A stretch of DNA of 64,000 nucleotides from Acidobacteriota bacterium (lineage in GTDB: Bacteria; Acidobacteriota; Terriglobia; Bryobacterales; Bryobacteraceae). Positions within the stretch are counted from its first letter, which is position 1. Each line of letters opens with the position of its first letter. The position numbers and the translations under genes are program-made. The notes under the pieces were generated by a model, which made no database searches, was not told where the DNA came from, and saw only the letters and a list, made by a program, of their open reading frames with translations. The stretch lies in the NCBI GenBank assembly GCA_018268715.1, contig JAFDVZ010000007.1:124001-188000 (forward strand), written 5' to 3'. Below are positions 1 to 10,000 of the stretch, in pieces.

Positions 1-959
1 CCGCGTCCCACCGCCATGCTGCCCTTGGTTCCGAAGAACTCGTTGCCGCCGCGGGCCCGTCCCGCCGACGCTTCGCGCAGCGAGATGACCACGGTGAAGC
101 CCGGGTAGTCCAGGATGGCGTCCTGCGTGTCGGGCGTTTCGCCGTCGTCTTCGAGGGCGAAACGGCCGCCGCTTGAATACACCGCCGTCGGCCCCTTCAC
201 CTGCATGATGTAGTGGACAAAGTCGATGTCGTGCGCGCCGAGGTTCGTCATCTGGCCGCCCGAGTAATCCCAGAACCAGCGGAAATGGTACAGGCAGCGA
301 TGTTCGGTGTAGGGCTTCTTCGGCGCCGGCCCGAGCCACATGTCGTAATCGAGGCCCGCCGGCGGTTCCGACACCGGCGTCCTGCCGAAGCCGGGCATCA
401 CGTTGCGGAAAGCTCCGATACGGACGCTGGTGAGCTTGCCGATGTGCCCGCCGCGGATCATCGGCACCACTTCTTTCATGTGCGGACCGCTACGGCCTTG
501 CGTGCCCACCTGTACGATGCGGTTGTACTTGCGGGCGGCCGCGGTCATCCACCGGCCCTCCTTGACAAAGAGGGTCATGGGCTTTTCGACGTACACGTCC
601 TTGCCCGCCGCGCAGGCCATGATGGTCTGCAGCGCGTGCCAGTGGTCCGGCGTGGAAATGACCACCGCGTCGACGTTCTTGTCGTCGTACATCTTGCGGA
701 AGTCTTTGTAGCCTTTAACGTGCGGGCCGCCGCAATCGGCTTGCCCGCGTTCGATGCGCGGATCGTAGATGTCGCTGACCGCGACCAGTTCAGCTTCGGG
801 TAGTTTTTTGAAATCGGCGATATGCCGCAGCCCAATGAGCCCGCAGCCGATGAACCCGATTCGGACGCGTTCGTTGGCCCCCAATACACGCGAGTAGGAG
901 GCCGCTGTCATCGCGCCCAGGAAAGTCCGCCGGGTGGCGGAAAGAGCGTTGTCGTCCAT
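1..959 (-). CDS. Gfo/Idh/MocA family oxidoreductase, Tat-signalled, C-terminus outside window
   Basis: The first ~319 residues of an NAD(P)-dependent oxidoreductase are visible; the gene runs off the left edge. The ATG at 959 is followed by a twin-arginine-like leader (ATRRTFLGAMTAAS), so export by Tat is likely. A Rossmann dinucleotide loop (RIGFIGCGLIGLRH, about residues 33-46) and the family's EKP motif (GKDVYVEKPMTL), whose lysine is catalytic in the family, are both intact. A GGQMTNLGAHDIDF stretch matches the usual conserved segment after the nucleotide domain. Members oxidise or reduce sugars and cyclitols; the substrate cannot be read here. The nearest neighbour in the window is a GGDEF-like gene 100 bp upstream on the same strand. 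Family assignment is secure; function is not. Confidence 0.9.
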   Translation of the reverse strand, partial: MDDNALSATRRTFLGAMTAASYSRVLGANERVRIGFIGCGLIGLRHIADFKKLPEAELVAVSDIYDPRIERGQADCGGPHVKGYKDFRKMYDDKNVDAVVISTPDHWHALQTIMACAAGKDVYVEKPMTLFVKEGRWMTAAARKYNRIVQVGTQGRSGPHMKEVVPMIRGGHIGKLTSVRIGAFRNVMPGFGRTPVSEPPAGLDYDMWLGPAPKKPYTEHRCLYHFRWFWDYSGGQMTNLGAHDIDFVHYIMQVKGPTAVYSSGGRFALEDDGETPDTQDAILDYPGFTVVISLREASAGRARGGNEFFGTKGSMAVGR

Positions 960-1060
960 TGTTCGAACTCCTGAATCCCCGGGACAGCAGGAGCGGCGGA
1001 GAGCGTCGCCCCTGTACATATGCTCAAAGTTTCCGGTGCAATGCAAACGGCGCCGGGAGT

Positions 1061-2044
1061 TCAGGCGTGCTGACCGGCGGCGGAGCGGGCGCGGCGCGGG
1101 GGCGCGGTCTTGCCGCACAACTCGTCCAGGCTCTGGCCGGCGCGCCATTGGCGGATGCTCGAGGCCACTTCGACCTCCACTTTCCATTCGCGGGAACGGG
1201 CCAGGATGGGGTAGCGGTCCTTCAGCAACTCCACCAGTTCCGCGGCGCGGCGTTCGGCGACATCGAGCGGACCATCGAAGGAGACCGCGATCTCGTCGAC
1301 CCGCCAGCGGGCCGCCGCATCGTTCAGGCGGATACGGCTGGCGACGCGGTCCGACACCTGTCTGAGCAGCGAATCGGCGGCGCGTTCTCCGTAGAGCTGG
1401 CTGATGCTCGAAAGGCCGGCGATGCGGAGCACCGCGAGGCTGAACGGGGCGCCGGCCTCGATGCGGCGGCCGAGTTCGCGCTCCATGGCGGAGCGGGTGG
1501 CGAGGCCGGTGAGCGCGTCGACGCCGGGGTCGCCGCCCGCCTGTTCGAGCTTCTTCGGGATCCGCTGGAGTTCGCGCCGGAAGCCCCCGAACACCGCCGC
1601 GCTGTCGCGTCCCATGGCCTGGAGGAAGGTGGCCAGCTCCGCGATGTGCCGCGACACGGCGTCCCGCAGTTGGGCATCGCTTCCGCGGGCCAGTTCGGCT
1701 TCCAGGCGCTTGCGCGCGGCGCTCAACTGCTCCAGATAGAAATGATCGCGGAGTTCGAAATCGTCGGCCGCGTTGATCATCAGGTTCAGCAGGCTCGAAT
1801 AGGCCTCGCCGCGGGCCCGCGCGATGACGGCGGCGGCGTCCAGGATCTCGCCGGCGCTTTGTTCGAGCTCGCCGAGGCTCTTGTCCAAGGTCTCCGCGGC
1901 GGGGTGGAAGGCCACGCGCCCGCGCATCCGGATCATCGTCTGATGGATGCGGTCGGCGCGCTCCGGCCACAGGGCGGCGCCGTAGCGTCCCAGCAGGACA
2001 AAAGCGGCAAGGTAGCAGTTCAGGGCGGTTTGTTCGTCGTTCAC
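1061..2044 (-). CDS. GGDEF-like protein with degenerate signature
   Basis: A 327-residue cytoplasmic protein with no membrane segment or signal peptide. The first ~170 residues are helical and do not resemble a known sensor. After them comes the standard entry motif of diguanylate cyclase domains (GVDALTGLATRSAME, about residues 174-188). Where active enzymes carry GGDEF or GGEEF, this chain reads WRVDEIAVSF: the two glycines of the half-site are replaced by Arg and Val, while the Asp-Glu pair survives. By analogy with the family it is unlikely to make cyclic-di-GMP. It could bind GTP or the dinucleotide, or act as a scaffold. It stands alone, between a Gfo/Idh/MocA gene and a divergent TonB receptor gene. 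Confidence 0.75.
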   Translation of the reverse strand: MNDEQTALNCYLAAFVLLGRYGAALWPERADRIHQTMIRMRGRVAFHPAAETLDKSLGELEQSAGEILDAAAVIARARGEAYSSLLNLMINAADDFELRDHFYLEQLSAARKRLEAELARGSDAQLRDAVSRHIAELATFLQAMGRDSAAVFGGFRRELQRIPKKLEQAGGDPGVDALTGLATRSAMERELGRRIEAGAPFSLAVLRIAGLSSISQLYGERAADSLLRQVSDRVASRIRLNDAAARWRVDEIAVSFDGPLDVAERRAAELVELLKDRYPILARSREWKVEVEVASSIRQWRAGQSLDELCGKTAPPRRARSAAGQHA

Positions 2045-2278
2045 GGCGGGCCGAGGTCCAGCTAAACGGTCGTCTGAATCGCGGGCCGGATGTATCCGGC
2101 GAACACCTTAGAGTGGGCCGATCCATCGCGGCGTTGCCGACCGGTTGTCTGAAAGAGACATGTCTATGGCGCGGGCTTCCGTTGTACAATGACCCCCATC
2201 TGGTTCCATTCATGATTTCGAAATGATCGCCGGAGTATTGGGCGATGCAGGTTCAGGGTCAAAAAGGGGTACTCGCAG

Positions 2279-5200
2279 ATGGGCTCAAGACTGGTTCGCT
2301 TACTTGCCGTCTGCACGCTATTTGGCGTTGCCGCTAGCGCGCAGTTGGCCACAACAACTTCACTTGTGGGAAATGTCACGGACTCGAGCGGACGTTCCAT
2401 TCAGAACGCCGCCGTAACGGCCGTGGAGACCCGTACGCTCGCAAGGTTGACCGCCACCACCAACGAACAAGGTTATTATTCGTTCGAATTCGTCCCCGTC
2501 GGCGTTTATAGCATCACTGTCGAACAAGCCGGATTTCAGAAGATCACCAAGACCGCGATCGAAGTTCAGATCAACCAGGCCGTCCGCACGGACTTCAAGC
2601 TCGAAGTCGGCGCGGTGACCCAGGCCATTACGGTGCAGGCCGAGGCCACGGCGATCAAGACCGACGACGCGACTGTTTCAGAAGTGCTGGGCACGCGCGC
2701 CGTGTCGGAGCTGCCGCTGAGCGGCCGCGACCCGATGACGCTGGCCGTGGCCACGCCCGGCGTGCTGCTGGGCACCAAGTCCTCCATGACCGGCGTGCCT
2801 CCGGGCAACGACTTCGTCGGCGCCGGGACGCGCGAGATTCAGAACAGCCTGTCGCTCGACGGCATCGGCATCATGAACAACCTGATCACGACCACGCCCA
2901 CGCGGCCGATGGTCGAGACGGTGCAGGAAGTGGAGGTCCAGACGGGAACCTACTCGGCGCAGTACGGCTCCTACATGGGCGTCCACATCAACATGATCAC
3001 CAAGGGCGGCACCAATCAGTTGCACGGCGCGGCGGTGGAGTTCCTGCGCAACCAGGTGCTGGACGCGCGGTACTTCTTCACTCTGCCGACGCCGGCTAAC
3101 CCGACCGCCTCCAAGCCGCCGCTGCGGCAGAACCAGTTCGGTTTCGAGTTAGACGGGCCGGTGGTGATTCCGAAACTCTACAACGGCCGCGATAAGACGT
3201 TCTTCATGGCGTCTTACGAAGGCTTCCGGAACGTGCAGCAATCCACCAACCTGTCCACCCAGATGCCGGCCGCCTTCTTCAAGGGCGACTTTTCGGGCGT
3301 TCCGGCCGGCAGCATCACGGGCGGCGCGATCAAGGACCCGCTGAACAGCAATACGCCGTTTGCCGGCAACATCATCCCGACCTCGCGGTTATCTCCCATT
3401 GTCCAGAAGCTGCAACCGTATTATCAGGCCCCGAACCTGACCGGGCTGGCTAACAACCTGTCGGTCGCCGTGCCGAGTTACCTGCGCTACAACCAGACCG
3501 TGGATCGCGTCGACCAGAACCTGGGCGATAAGATCCGTCTGTACGCGCGCGCCCACTGGCAGGAGTGGAACACGTTCGCCGGCAACCAGAACGCGGTGAA
3601 CGGAACCACCGTTCCCACCACCATCACCAATTACACGCTGGGCTACACGCACACGCTGACCCCGTCGCTTGTGAACGACTTCCGCGTGGGCCGCAACTTC
3701 TTCCGCAGCGACGCGCTGAATTACTTCGCCGTCAGCGGGCTGAAGAGCGCCGGCACGGACCTGGGCATCACGGGGTTCAACGGCGACACGCAGTACGGCA
3801 ATCCGGGGCTTCCGGATTTCAACATCACCGGCTTCAACGGGCTGGCCAACGGCTCCACCAACTGGTATCAGAACGATTCGACGAACCAGATTTCGGAGCA
3901 GATCAGTTGGGACCGCGGCTCCCATAACATCATGGCCGGCGCCGAGTTCCGGCGGCTGGCGACCGGGCGCGCGGCGGTGAACAGCGCGCGCGGCACCTTC
4001 ACCTTCAACGGCACGCAGACCGGCTACGCTCCGGCCGACTTCATCCTGGGCACGCCGGTGAGCTTCGGCACGCCCGGCCCCGAGGTCCGCGGACGCGTGG
4101 CCACGTGGCGCGACGGTTTCTTCGTGCTCGATAAGTGGCAGGTCTCGCGGCGGCTGACCGTGAATTACGGAATCCGTTACGAGTTACCCACGGTTCCTTA
4201 CACGATCAACGGCAACGCGAGTTACCTGAGCCAGGATCAGTCGACGCTGATCGTGGCGAAACCGGGGACGCGGTTCACCGCTCCCAATCATAAGAACTGG
4301 GCGCCCCGGCTGGGCTTCGCCTACCGCATCAACGACAAGACGTCGTTCCGCGGCGGGGCCGGCATCTACTACAACGCCAACCAGACCAACAGCTACACGT
4401 TCCTGAACACCAATCCGCCATGGAGCCCGATCTATAGCTGCACGTGGTCGAGCGGACTACAAACCATCAGCCTGTCGAACCCGTTCGGCTCGCCGGGGGT
4501 CTGTCCGGCTAACACGACCAACTCGAGCGCGCTGATCGTGACGCCGCCGTGGCAGCAGCCCACGGGCCGCATGAACCAGTGGAGCGCCAGCCTGGACCGC
4601 CAGTTGTGGGGCGGCGGAGGACTCGAGGTGCAGTACCTCGGCTCGCATTCCTATCACCTGGACCGGAGTTTCTATAACAACACTCCGCTGCCGGGGCCGG
4701 GGGCGGTCAGTACGAGGCGGCCGAACAAGAACTTCCTGGGGCCGATCCGCACCATCGCCAACGACGAGATCTCCAACTACGAGAGCATGAGCGCGATCTT
4801 CCGGCAGCGCATGAAACACGGCCTGCAACTGCAGGCGAGTTACACCTGGGCCCACACGCTGGACGTTTCAAGCGATTCCAACGGCGGCGGCACGCCGATG
4901 AATCCGTACTGGTGGCGCGCCGATTACGGTAACTCGAACTGGGACATCCGGCACCGGCTGGTGATGACCTTCGTTTACGAGATCCCGTTCTTCGCCGTGA
5001 AGAACCCGATCCTGAAGGGCGCCTTCACGGGCTGGCAGTCCAACGGCATCGTGACCTGGCAGGGCGGCATGCCGTTCAACGTTTCGACCGGCACCGACAC
5101 CGCCAACACGTCGTCGAGCGGGACCTACCGCCCGAACCTGGTGCACGCGCCCACGGCCAACTGCGGCGGCGGACACCTGGTGAACTGCATCGACGCCACC

Positions 5201-5491
5201 GCCTTCACGGTGGCCGATATGTATCCGATTGTCCCCACCAACTACGCCTACGGCAACGCGGGGCGCAACCTGCTGCGCGGGCCGGGACTGTCGACGGTGA
5301 ACTACTCGCTGACCAAGAACTTCCCGATCCGGGAGCGGCTGCGGTTCCAGTTCCGCTTCGAGACGTTCAACCTGTTCAACCACACCAACTTCAACAACCC
5401 GTCGGCGACGCTGAACACGTCGGCGTTCGGCAGCATTTCGGGCGCGCAGTCGAGCCGGAACATCCAGTTCGGCGGCAAGCTCACCTTCTAA
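2279..5491 (+). CDS. TonB-dependent receptor, Oar-like (receptor 1)
   Basis: A 1070-residue outer-membrane transporter. Residues 1-21 are a signal peptide ending in ASAQ. Residues ~25-110 form a carboxypeptidase-regulatory-like beta-sandwich (GNVTDSSGRSIQNAAV then EQGYYSFEFVPVGVYSI). A plug domain follows (LDGIGIMNN, MITKGGTNQLHGAAVEFLRN), then a large barrel ending in the aromatic terminus FGGKLTF. The late FETFNLFNHTNF motif is typical of acidobacterial Oar-like receptors. The ATG at 2279 is preceded by AAAAAGGGG about ten bases upstream. No TonB, ExbB or ExbD gene is in the window, so energy must come from elsewhere. The ligand is unknown; relatives are usually linked to peptide or polysaccharide uptake. 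Confidence 0.93.
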   Translation: MGSRLVRLLAVCTLFGVAASAQLATTTSLVGNVTDSSGRSIQNAAVTAVETRTLARLTATTNEQGYYSFEFVPVGVYSITVEQAGFQKITKTAIEVQINQAVRTDFKLEVGAVTQAITVQAEATAIKTDDATVSEVLGTRAVSELPLSGRDPMTLAVATPGVLLGTKSSMTGVPPGNDFVGAGTREIQNSLSLDGIGIMNNLITTTPTRPMVETVQEVEVQTGTYSAQYGSYMGVHINMITKGGTNQLHGAAVEFLRNQVLDARYFFTLPTPANPTASKPPLRQNQFGFELDGPVVIPKLYNGRDKTFFMASYEGFRNVQQSTNLSTQMPAAFFKGDFSGVPAGSITGGAIKDPLNSNTPFAGNIIPTSRLSPIVQKLQPYYQAPNLTGLANNLSVAVPSYLRYNQTVDRVDQNLGDKIRLYARAHWQEWNTFAGNQNAVNGTTVPTTITNYTLGYTHTLTPSLVNDFRVGRNFFRSDALNYFAVSGLKSAGTDLGITGFNGDTQYGNPGLPDFNITGFNGLANGSTNWYQNDSTNQISEQISWDRGSHNIMAGAEFRRLATGRAAVNSARGTFTFNGTQTGYAPADFILGTPVSFGTPGPEVRGRVATWRDGFFVLDKWQVSRRLTVNYGIRYELPTVPYTINGNASYLSQDQSTLIVAKPGTRFTAPNHKNWAPRLGFAYRINDKTSFRGGAGIYYNANQTNSYTFLNTNPPWSPIYSCTWSSGLQTISLSNPFGSPGVCPANTTNSSALIVTPPWQQPTGRMNQWSASLDRQLWGGGGLEVQYLGSHSYHLDRSFYNNTPLPGPGAVSTRRPNKNFLGPIRTIANDEISNYESMSAIFRQRMKHGLQLQASYTWAHTLDVSSDSNGGGTPMNPYWWRADYGNSNWDIRHRLVMTFVYEIPFFAVKNPILKGAFTGWQSNGIVTWQGGMPFNVSTGTDTANTSSSGTYRPNLVHAPTANCGGGHLVNCIDATAFTVADMYPIVPTNYAYGNAGRNLLRGPGLSTVNYSLTKNFPIRERLRFQFRFETFNLFNHTNFNNPSATLNTSAFGSISGAQSSRNIQFGGKLTF

Positions 5492-5536
5492 GCATCCAGC
5501 CAGCGATCGGGGGCGGGCGCGAGTCCGCCCTCCCGC

Positions 5537-6208
5537 TCAGGCGAGCGCCGCAACGGCGGCCTGGGCGGACTCCTTCGGAAGCGGTTCCACCGACAAAACA
5601 CGACGACTGATGGGGGCGTAGTACAGACGGTATTCGACGCCGGGCGACAGATCGTCGTAGGCGGCGCGATTCACCTGGTATTGGCGGCCGTCGAGGGCGA
5701 AGTAGTAGACCGCGTAGGTGTCGAGTTGCCGGGACCAGCGGAGCCTCACCTGTTTGTCCGCCGTTTCGCGGGTGAGGCGGCCCTGGACGGTGCGGACGCC
5801 GGCGCGCAACAGGTCGATCAATTCGCGAATCGCCTGGCCGCGGACCGTGCGGATGGCGTATCCGATGGGGACCAGGATGACCGAGCGCACCCAGCGCGGC
5901 GTCGCGGCGCCGACGAAGTCGAGAAGAAATACGTTGCCCAGCGTTTCGAGGATGGCGGCGCCGATGGAGTGGCCTCCGACGAACCACACCCAGGTGATGC
6001 GGATGGCGATGGAGACCACCAGGCCGCCGAAGACGAGCGCTCCTGGTTCGAGGAGCCCGGCGCGGAGCAACCGCATGGCCTGCCGCACGCTCAGGCGGCC
6101 CGCGCGATTGGATGCGAGGTCCTGAGACGTGAAGTCCAGGGCGGCTTCGAGTTTCTGAAGCGTCGATTCGGGTCCGGAATCGACGAGAACGTATTCTATG
6201 TATGCCAC
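5537..6208 (-). CDS. Uncharacterised membrane protein
   Basis: A 223-residue protein I do not recognise. The N-terminal ~50 residues are hydrophilic. Two or three hydrophobic stretches follow (around residues 55-80, 83-103 and 108-120). The cytoplasmic-looking C-terminal part contains YQVNRAAYDDLSPGVEYRLY and then YYAPISRRVLSVEPL, a beta-rich segment that looks like a small conserved domain. The gene ends 46 bp from the convergent end of the receptor 1 gene and follows the 191-residue gene upstream by 40 bp, so the two minus-strand genes may be co-transcribed. No catalytic motif is visible. It is probably real because codon-position GC bias matches the neighbours. Confidence 0.65.
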   Translation of the reverse strand: MAYIEYVLVDSGPESTLQKLEAALDFTSQDLASNRAGRLSVRQAMRLLRAGLLEPGALVFGGLVVSIAIRITWVWFVGGHSIGAAILETLGNVFLLDFVGAATPRWVRSVILVPIGYAIRTVRGQAIRELIDLLRAGVRTVQGRLTRETADKQVRLRWSRQLDTYAVYYFALDGRQYQVNRAAYDDLSPGVEYRLYYAPISRRVLSVEPLPKESAQAAVAALA

Positions 6209-6248
6209 GGCCGGCTTGGGGATTATTCGGCGGTCCCGGTCCAGGACT

Positions 6249-6824
6249 TTAGACCCGTCGGTTGCCTTTAGGAGTAGGGTGAACGCCTGAATTCTTCGAC
6301 GGATGCTGGGGAGAACGGGTGTTGGAGCTGGTGAACGGGGGCGGTTCGGGCTTCGGCGGGGCCGGAGCGGGGGCGGGTTCGGCGGGTTTGGCGACGGGTT
6401 CGGGCGGGGGCGCCGATTCGGCTTCCGGGGTGGGGCTGGGACGGCGGGAGGGGACCAGAACGCCCCAATCGTCGTTGTGCGGCTTGCCGACGGCGCGGCT
6501 ATTGCGCTTGCGGGCCTGCCAGAAGGCGCTGATGGCGCGGTTCCACATGCGTTCGGCCTGGCTGAGGTCGCGGTTGAGCTGCTTGTAGCGGTCGTAGTGT
6601 TCGGTGTAGAGGGTGAAGAGGCCGCGGCCCTGGGTGACGACGTCGATCAGGGCTTCGATGTCCTGCAAGTGCATCCAGGCGCGGCAGGCGTGGGTGATGA
6701 GCAGCTTCTCTTCCTGCGTGGCCGGCAGGTAGTTGCGCATGAATTCGTCGCGCTGCAGGTAAAAGCGCAGGTGCGGATCGATTTCCGGCGCAGGGTGAGT
6801 GTGGGCGGTTGCTTCCGTGGGCAT
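6249..6824 (-). CDS. Hypothetical protein with proline-rich tail
   Basis: A 191-residue soluble protein without signal peptide. Residues ~15-110 form an alpha-helical domain (LRFYLQRDEFMRNYLPATQE, then LSQAERMWNRAISAFWQARK). The last ~65 residues are low-complexity Pro/Ala/Glu/Ser, rising to runs such as PAPAPPKPEPPPF, and look disordered. No family is recognised. It lies between the GH18-deacetylase-GT2 fusion upstream and the membrane protein downstream, all on the minus strand; the upstream gap is 181 bp, so it may have its own promoter. The proline-rich tail could be a flexible linker or protein-binding region, but that is inference only. Confidence 0.6.
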   Translation of the reverse strand: MPTEATAHTHPAPEIDPHLRFYLQRDEFMRNYLPATQEEKLLITHACRAWMHLQDIEALIDVVTQGRGLFTLYTEHYDRYKQLNRDLSQAERMWNRAISAFWQARKRNSRAVGKPHNDDWGVLVPSRRPSPTPEAESAPPPEPVAKPAEPAPAPAPPKPEPPPFTSSNTRSPQHPSKNSGVHPTPKGNRRV

Positions 6825-7005
6825 GTTTTCTCTGGCCTCCCCAAAATGGATCGAGCGCGGGGCCGCCTGGCAGCGGATCCGCGCTCGTTAACGGGAGAAT
6901 TTCTCTCCCCACCTTCAGATTACCATGCAGGGTGCAAGCGTTTTTGCGTAAGTCGTTGAATCCGATATGGATATCGGCTGTGAACGGCTTTTTGCGGGGG
7001 CGCCG

Positions 7006-10000
7006 TCAGGCGGCTTGCACGCTGGCGGTGCGCTCCAGCTTGCCCCAGCCCACCATGCGGCCCTTGACGGCGTAGACCAGCGACTTGACCAGGATGAACT
7101 GCATGAGCACCCGGAAGTAGAGGCGCTGGAACAGGAACAGCTTCAGGTCGTCCGGGCGCTCGCCTTCGAGCGAGTAGGCCACCAGGGCGGTGAACAGTTC
7201 AAAGACGAAGAAGGCCGCGTAAAACAGCAGCACGGTGCGCCAGTTGCCCACCGCCAGGGCCACGATCATGGCCACTTCGGCGAGCGGCGAGATGGCGGCG
7301 AGCAGCACCTGGAACAGCCAGATGCTGGGCAGGGCGACCAGGCCCAGGAAACCGTAGCGCGGGTCGAAGGTGACGGCGCGGTGCTTCCAGGCCGCCTGGA
7401 GCGTGCCGAAGGACCAGCGGAAACGCTGGCGGGCCAGCGCGCGGGTTGTTTCGGGGGCTTCCGTGTAGGCCACCGCCTTCTCCTCATATCGAATGGCGAA
7501 GCCGCGGCGGCGGATGGCGAGCGTCAGGTCCGCATCCTCGGCCAGGGTGTCGTGAGGGAAGCCGCCGAGTTCGTCGATCAGGGTCTTGCGCCAGGCGCCC
7601 ACCGCGCCGGGCACGACGGTGATGGCGTTCAGCAGGTCGAGCGCGCGGCGGTCCAGGTTGAAGCCGCACACGTATTCGATGGACTGGAAGCGGGCGATCC
7701 AGGTGCGGCGGTTGCCGACGCGGGCGTTGCCGGACACCGCGCCCACTTTGGGATCGGCGAAGTGGCGGACCAGCGAGGCGATGGCGCCGGCGCTGAAGAT
7801 GGTGTCGGCGTCGACGGCCACCAGGATCTCGTGGCGGGCGTGGCGGATGGCGTTGTTGAGGGCGGCCGATTTGCCGTGGTTCGGCTGGGAGTAGACGCGC
7901 ACGCGCGGGTCCTGGGCGAAGGCCGCTTCGAGGACGGCGAGGGTCGCGTCCTTCGATCCGTCGTCGACCACGATGACTTCGAGGCCGGGGTAGCCGTTGG
8001 CGAGGACGGAGCGCACCGTCCGCTCGATCACCTTCTCCTCGTTATAAGCCGCGATGACGACCGAGACGGGCGGCTGGAAGGTTGGGTCGAAGACGCGGCG
8101 GCGGACTGCCAGCTTCTGAATGACGGCGAGCGCCCCGTAGACGATGGAACGGCCGATGGTGAGGTAGATGGCGGCCAGGAACAGCGCGCCCACCAGGATG
8201 CGGAACGTGCCCTTGGCGTCGAGCGCCTGGCCTTCGATGGCGGCCCAGCGCTGCTCGTCGGCCGAGGGGAGCGGCATCAGCTCGTCGCGCGATTTGCCCA
8301 TCAGTTCGTTGAGGGCTACGAAACGGTAGCCAGAGGCGCGCAGGCGGTCGATTACCTGGGGCAGGGCTTCGAGGGTGGGGGTGCGGTCGCCGCCCGCGTC
8401 GTGCAACAGGATCAGGTGGCCGCTTTGGGCCTCGTTCATGACTTCGTCGACGATGTCGGCGGCGGTGACGCCCTTGCGCCAGTCCTGCGGGTCGATACGC
8501 TCGCCGATGGTGATGTAGTGCATCTTCTGAGCGCGCAGGATGGGGGTGATTTCGGCCGGCGTCTGCGGCTCGCTGTCGGCGTTGTAGGGCGGGCGGAACA
8601 GCGTGGTGGAGCGGCCGGTGGCGTATTCGATGAAGCGCTGGGTGGCGCTGAGCTGGAGGGCGGTGGCGTCCTCGCCGATGGTGGCGATGTTCGGGTGGCT
8701 GTAGCTGTGGTTGCCGATCAGGTGCCCTTCCTGATACTCGCGGCGCAGCAGGTCGGGGTGGCCTTCGGCGTTGACGCCCACCACGAAGAATGTCGCCGGG
8801 ACGCGCTTCTGCTTGAGGATGTCGAGCACGCGCGGGGTGTATTGGGGATCGGGGCCGTCGTCAAAGGTCAGCGACACCACCTTGCCCTTGTCCGAGGACG
8901 CGCCGGTGGCTTCGAGGACGTAGTAGCTGGGGTAGCTTTCGTACTGCTCCTCGTAGTCGTCGTCGGGGCGGCGCCAAACGTTGCGCTTGCCGTCGTGCGG
9001 GGTTTCGACGACGCGCAGGACGTCGCCTTCGCCGTACTGGCTGACCGCTTTGTTGGCCGTCAGGACGAATAGGGACCCGGCGTTGAAGGAGTTGTCGGGC
9101 CAGCGGTGATCGTTGAGGACGGTCCACAGGCCGGGGTCTTCGGCGCCCAGACGCCAGACGGCCAGGCCTCGGAAACCGGCGTCGGAGACGTCGCCCGCCT
9201 GGTTGAGGGCGGTGACGGCGTCGAGGAACCAGACTTCGTGGCGTTTGCCGTCGCGGGTGTAGCGCAGCACGGGGTTCGCGGTGTCCTTGTCCCATACGAC
9301 GGGGGCGTGGTTCTGCTGGGCGGCGGCGATGACGTCGGAGTAGGCGACTTCGGTGGAGCCTCGGCCGCCGATCACCCAGTCGTAGCCGTAGGAGCCGAAG
9401 CCGATTACCGTTTTGGCTGGCGGCAGGAGGGTGGCCAGGCGGTCGAGCTGGGCGTCGAACCACTGGATGCTGGCGACCGGGCCGGGCGAGCCGGACTGGT
9501 AGTGCTCGTCGTAGACCATGGGGACGATGTAGTCGTCGATTTCGCCCAGACGTTTGAGGTCGTAGGCGTCGCTGTCGGCCGGGACGGCCTGGGTGACCAG
9601 GAGGCCGGCGGGCTGGAGCTTCGCCTTCAGCTCCAGCATGAAGCGGACCATCAGGGCGCGGTCGTGCGTGGGGAGTTCCTCGAGGTCGATGTTGACGCCG
9701 GCGAATTTGTGCTCGGTGAGGTTGTTGTAGATGTTGTTGACCAGGTCGGCGCGGTGGGCGTCGCTTGAGAGCACTTTATGGAGGTTCTTCCCCTGCCAGC
9801 CGTTGCGGAAGTTGGTGACCATGGCGAGGATGGGCAGGTGCGCGTCGGCGGCGATGCGGATGACGGTGGGGTCGGACTGGTCGGTGAGGTCGCCGTCGCC
9901 GTTTTCGAGGACGAGCCATTCGGGCACCAGATGGGTGAGGCGGTTCAGGTTGAGCCGCAGGGAGACCATGGAGGCCGGGTCCCAGTTGACGAAGTAGCCG

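Noticed and set aside
2185-2190. TACAAT as a -10 element for TonB receptor 1
   Set aside because: No acceptable -35 hexamer at 16-18 bp spacing.
6967-9072. A 701-codon open frame on the plus strand
   Set aside because: It is antisense to the GH18-deacetylase-GT2 gene, whose protein shows clear motifs. In this GC-rich DNA stop codons are rare on the opposite strand; the product is Gly/Val/Ala/Asp-rich without any motif.
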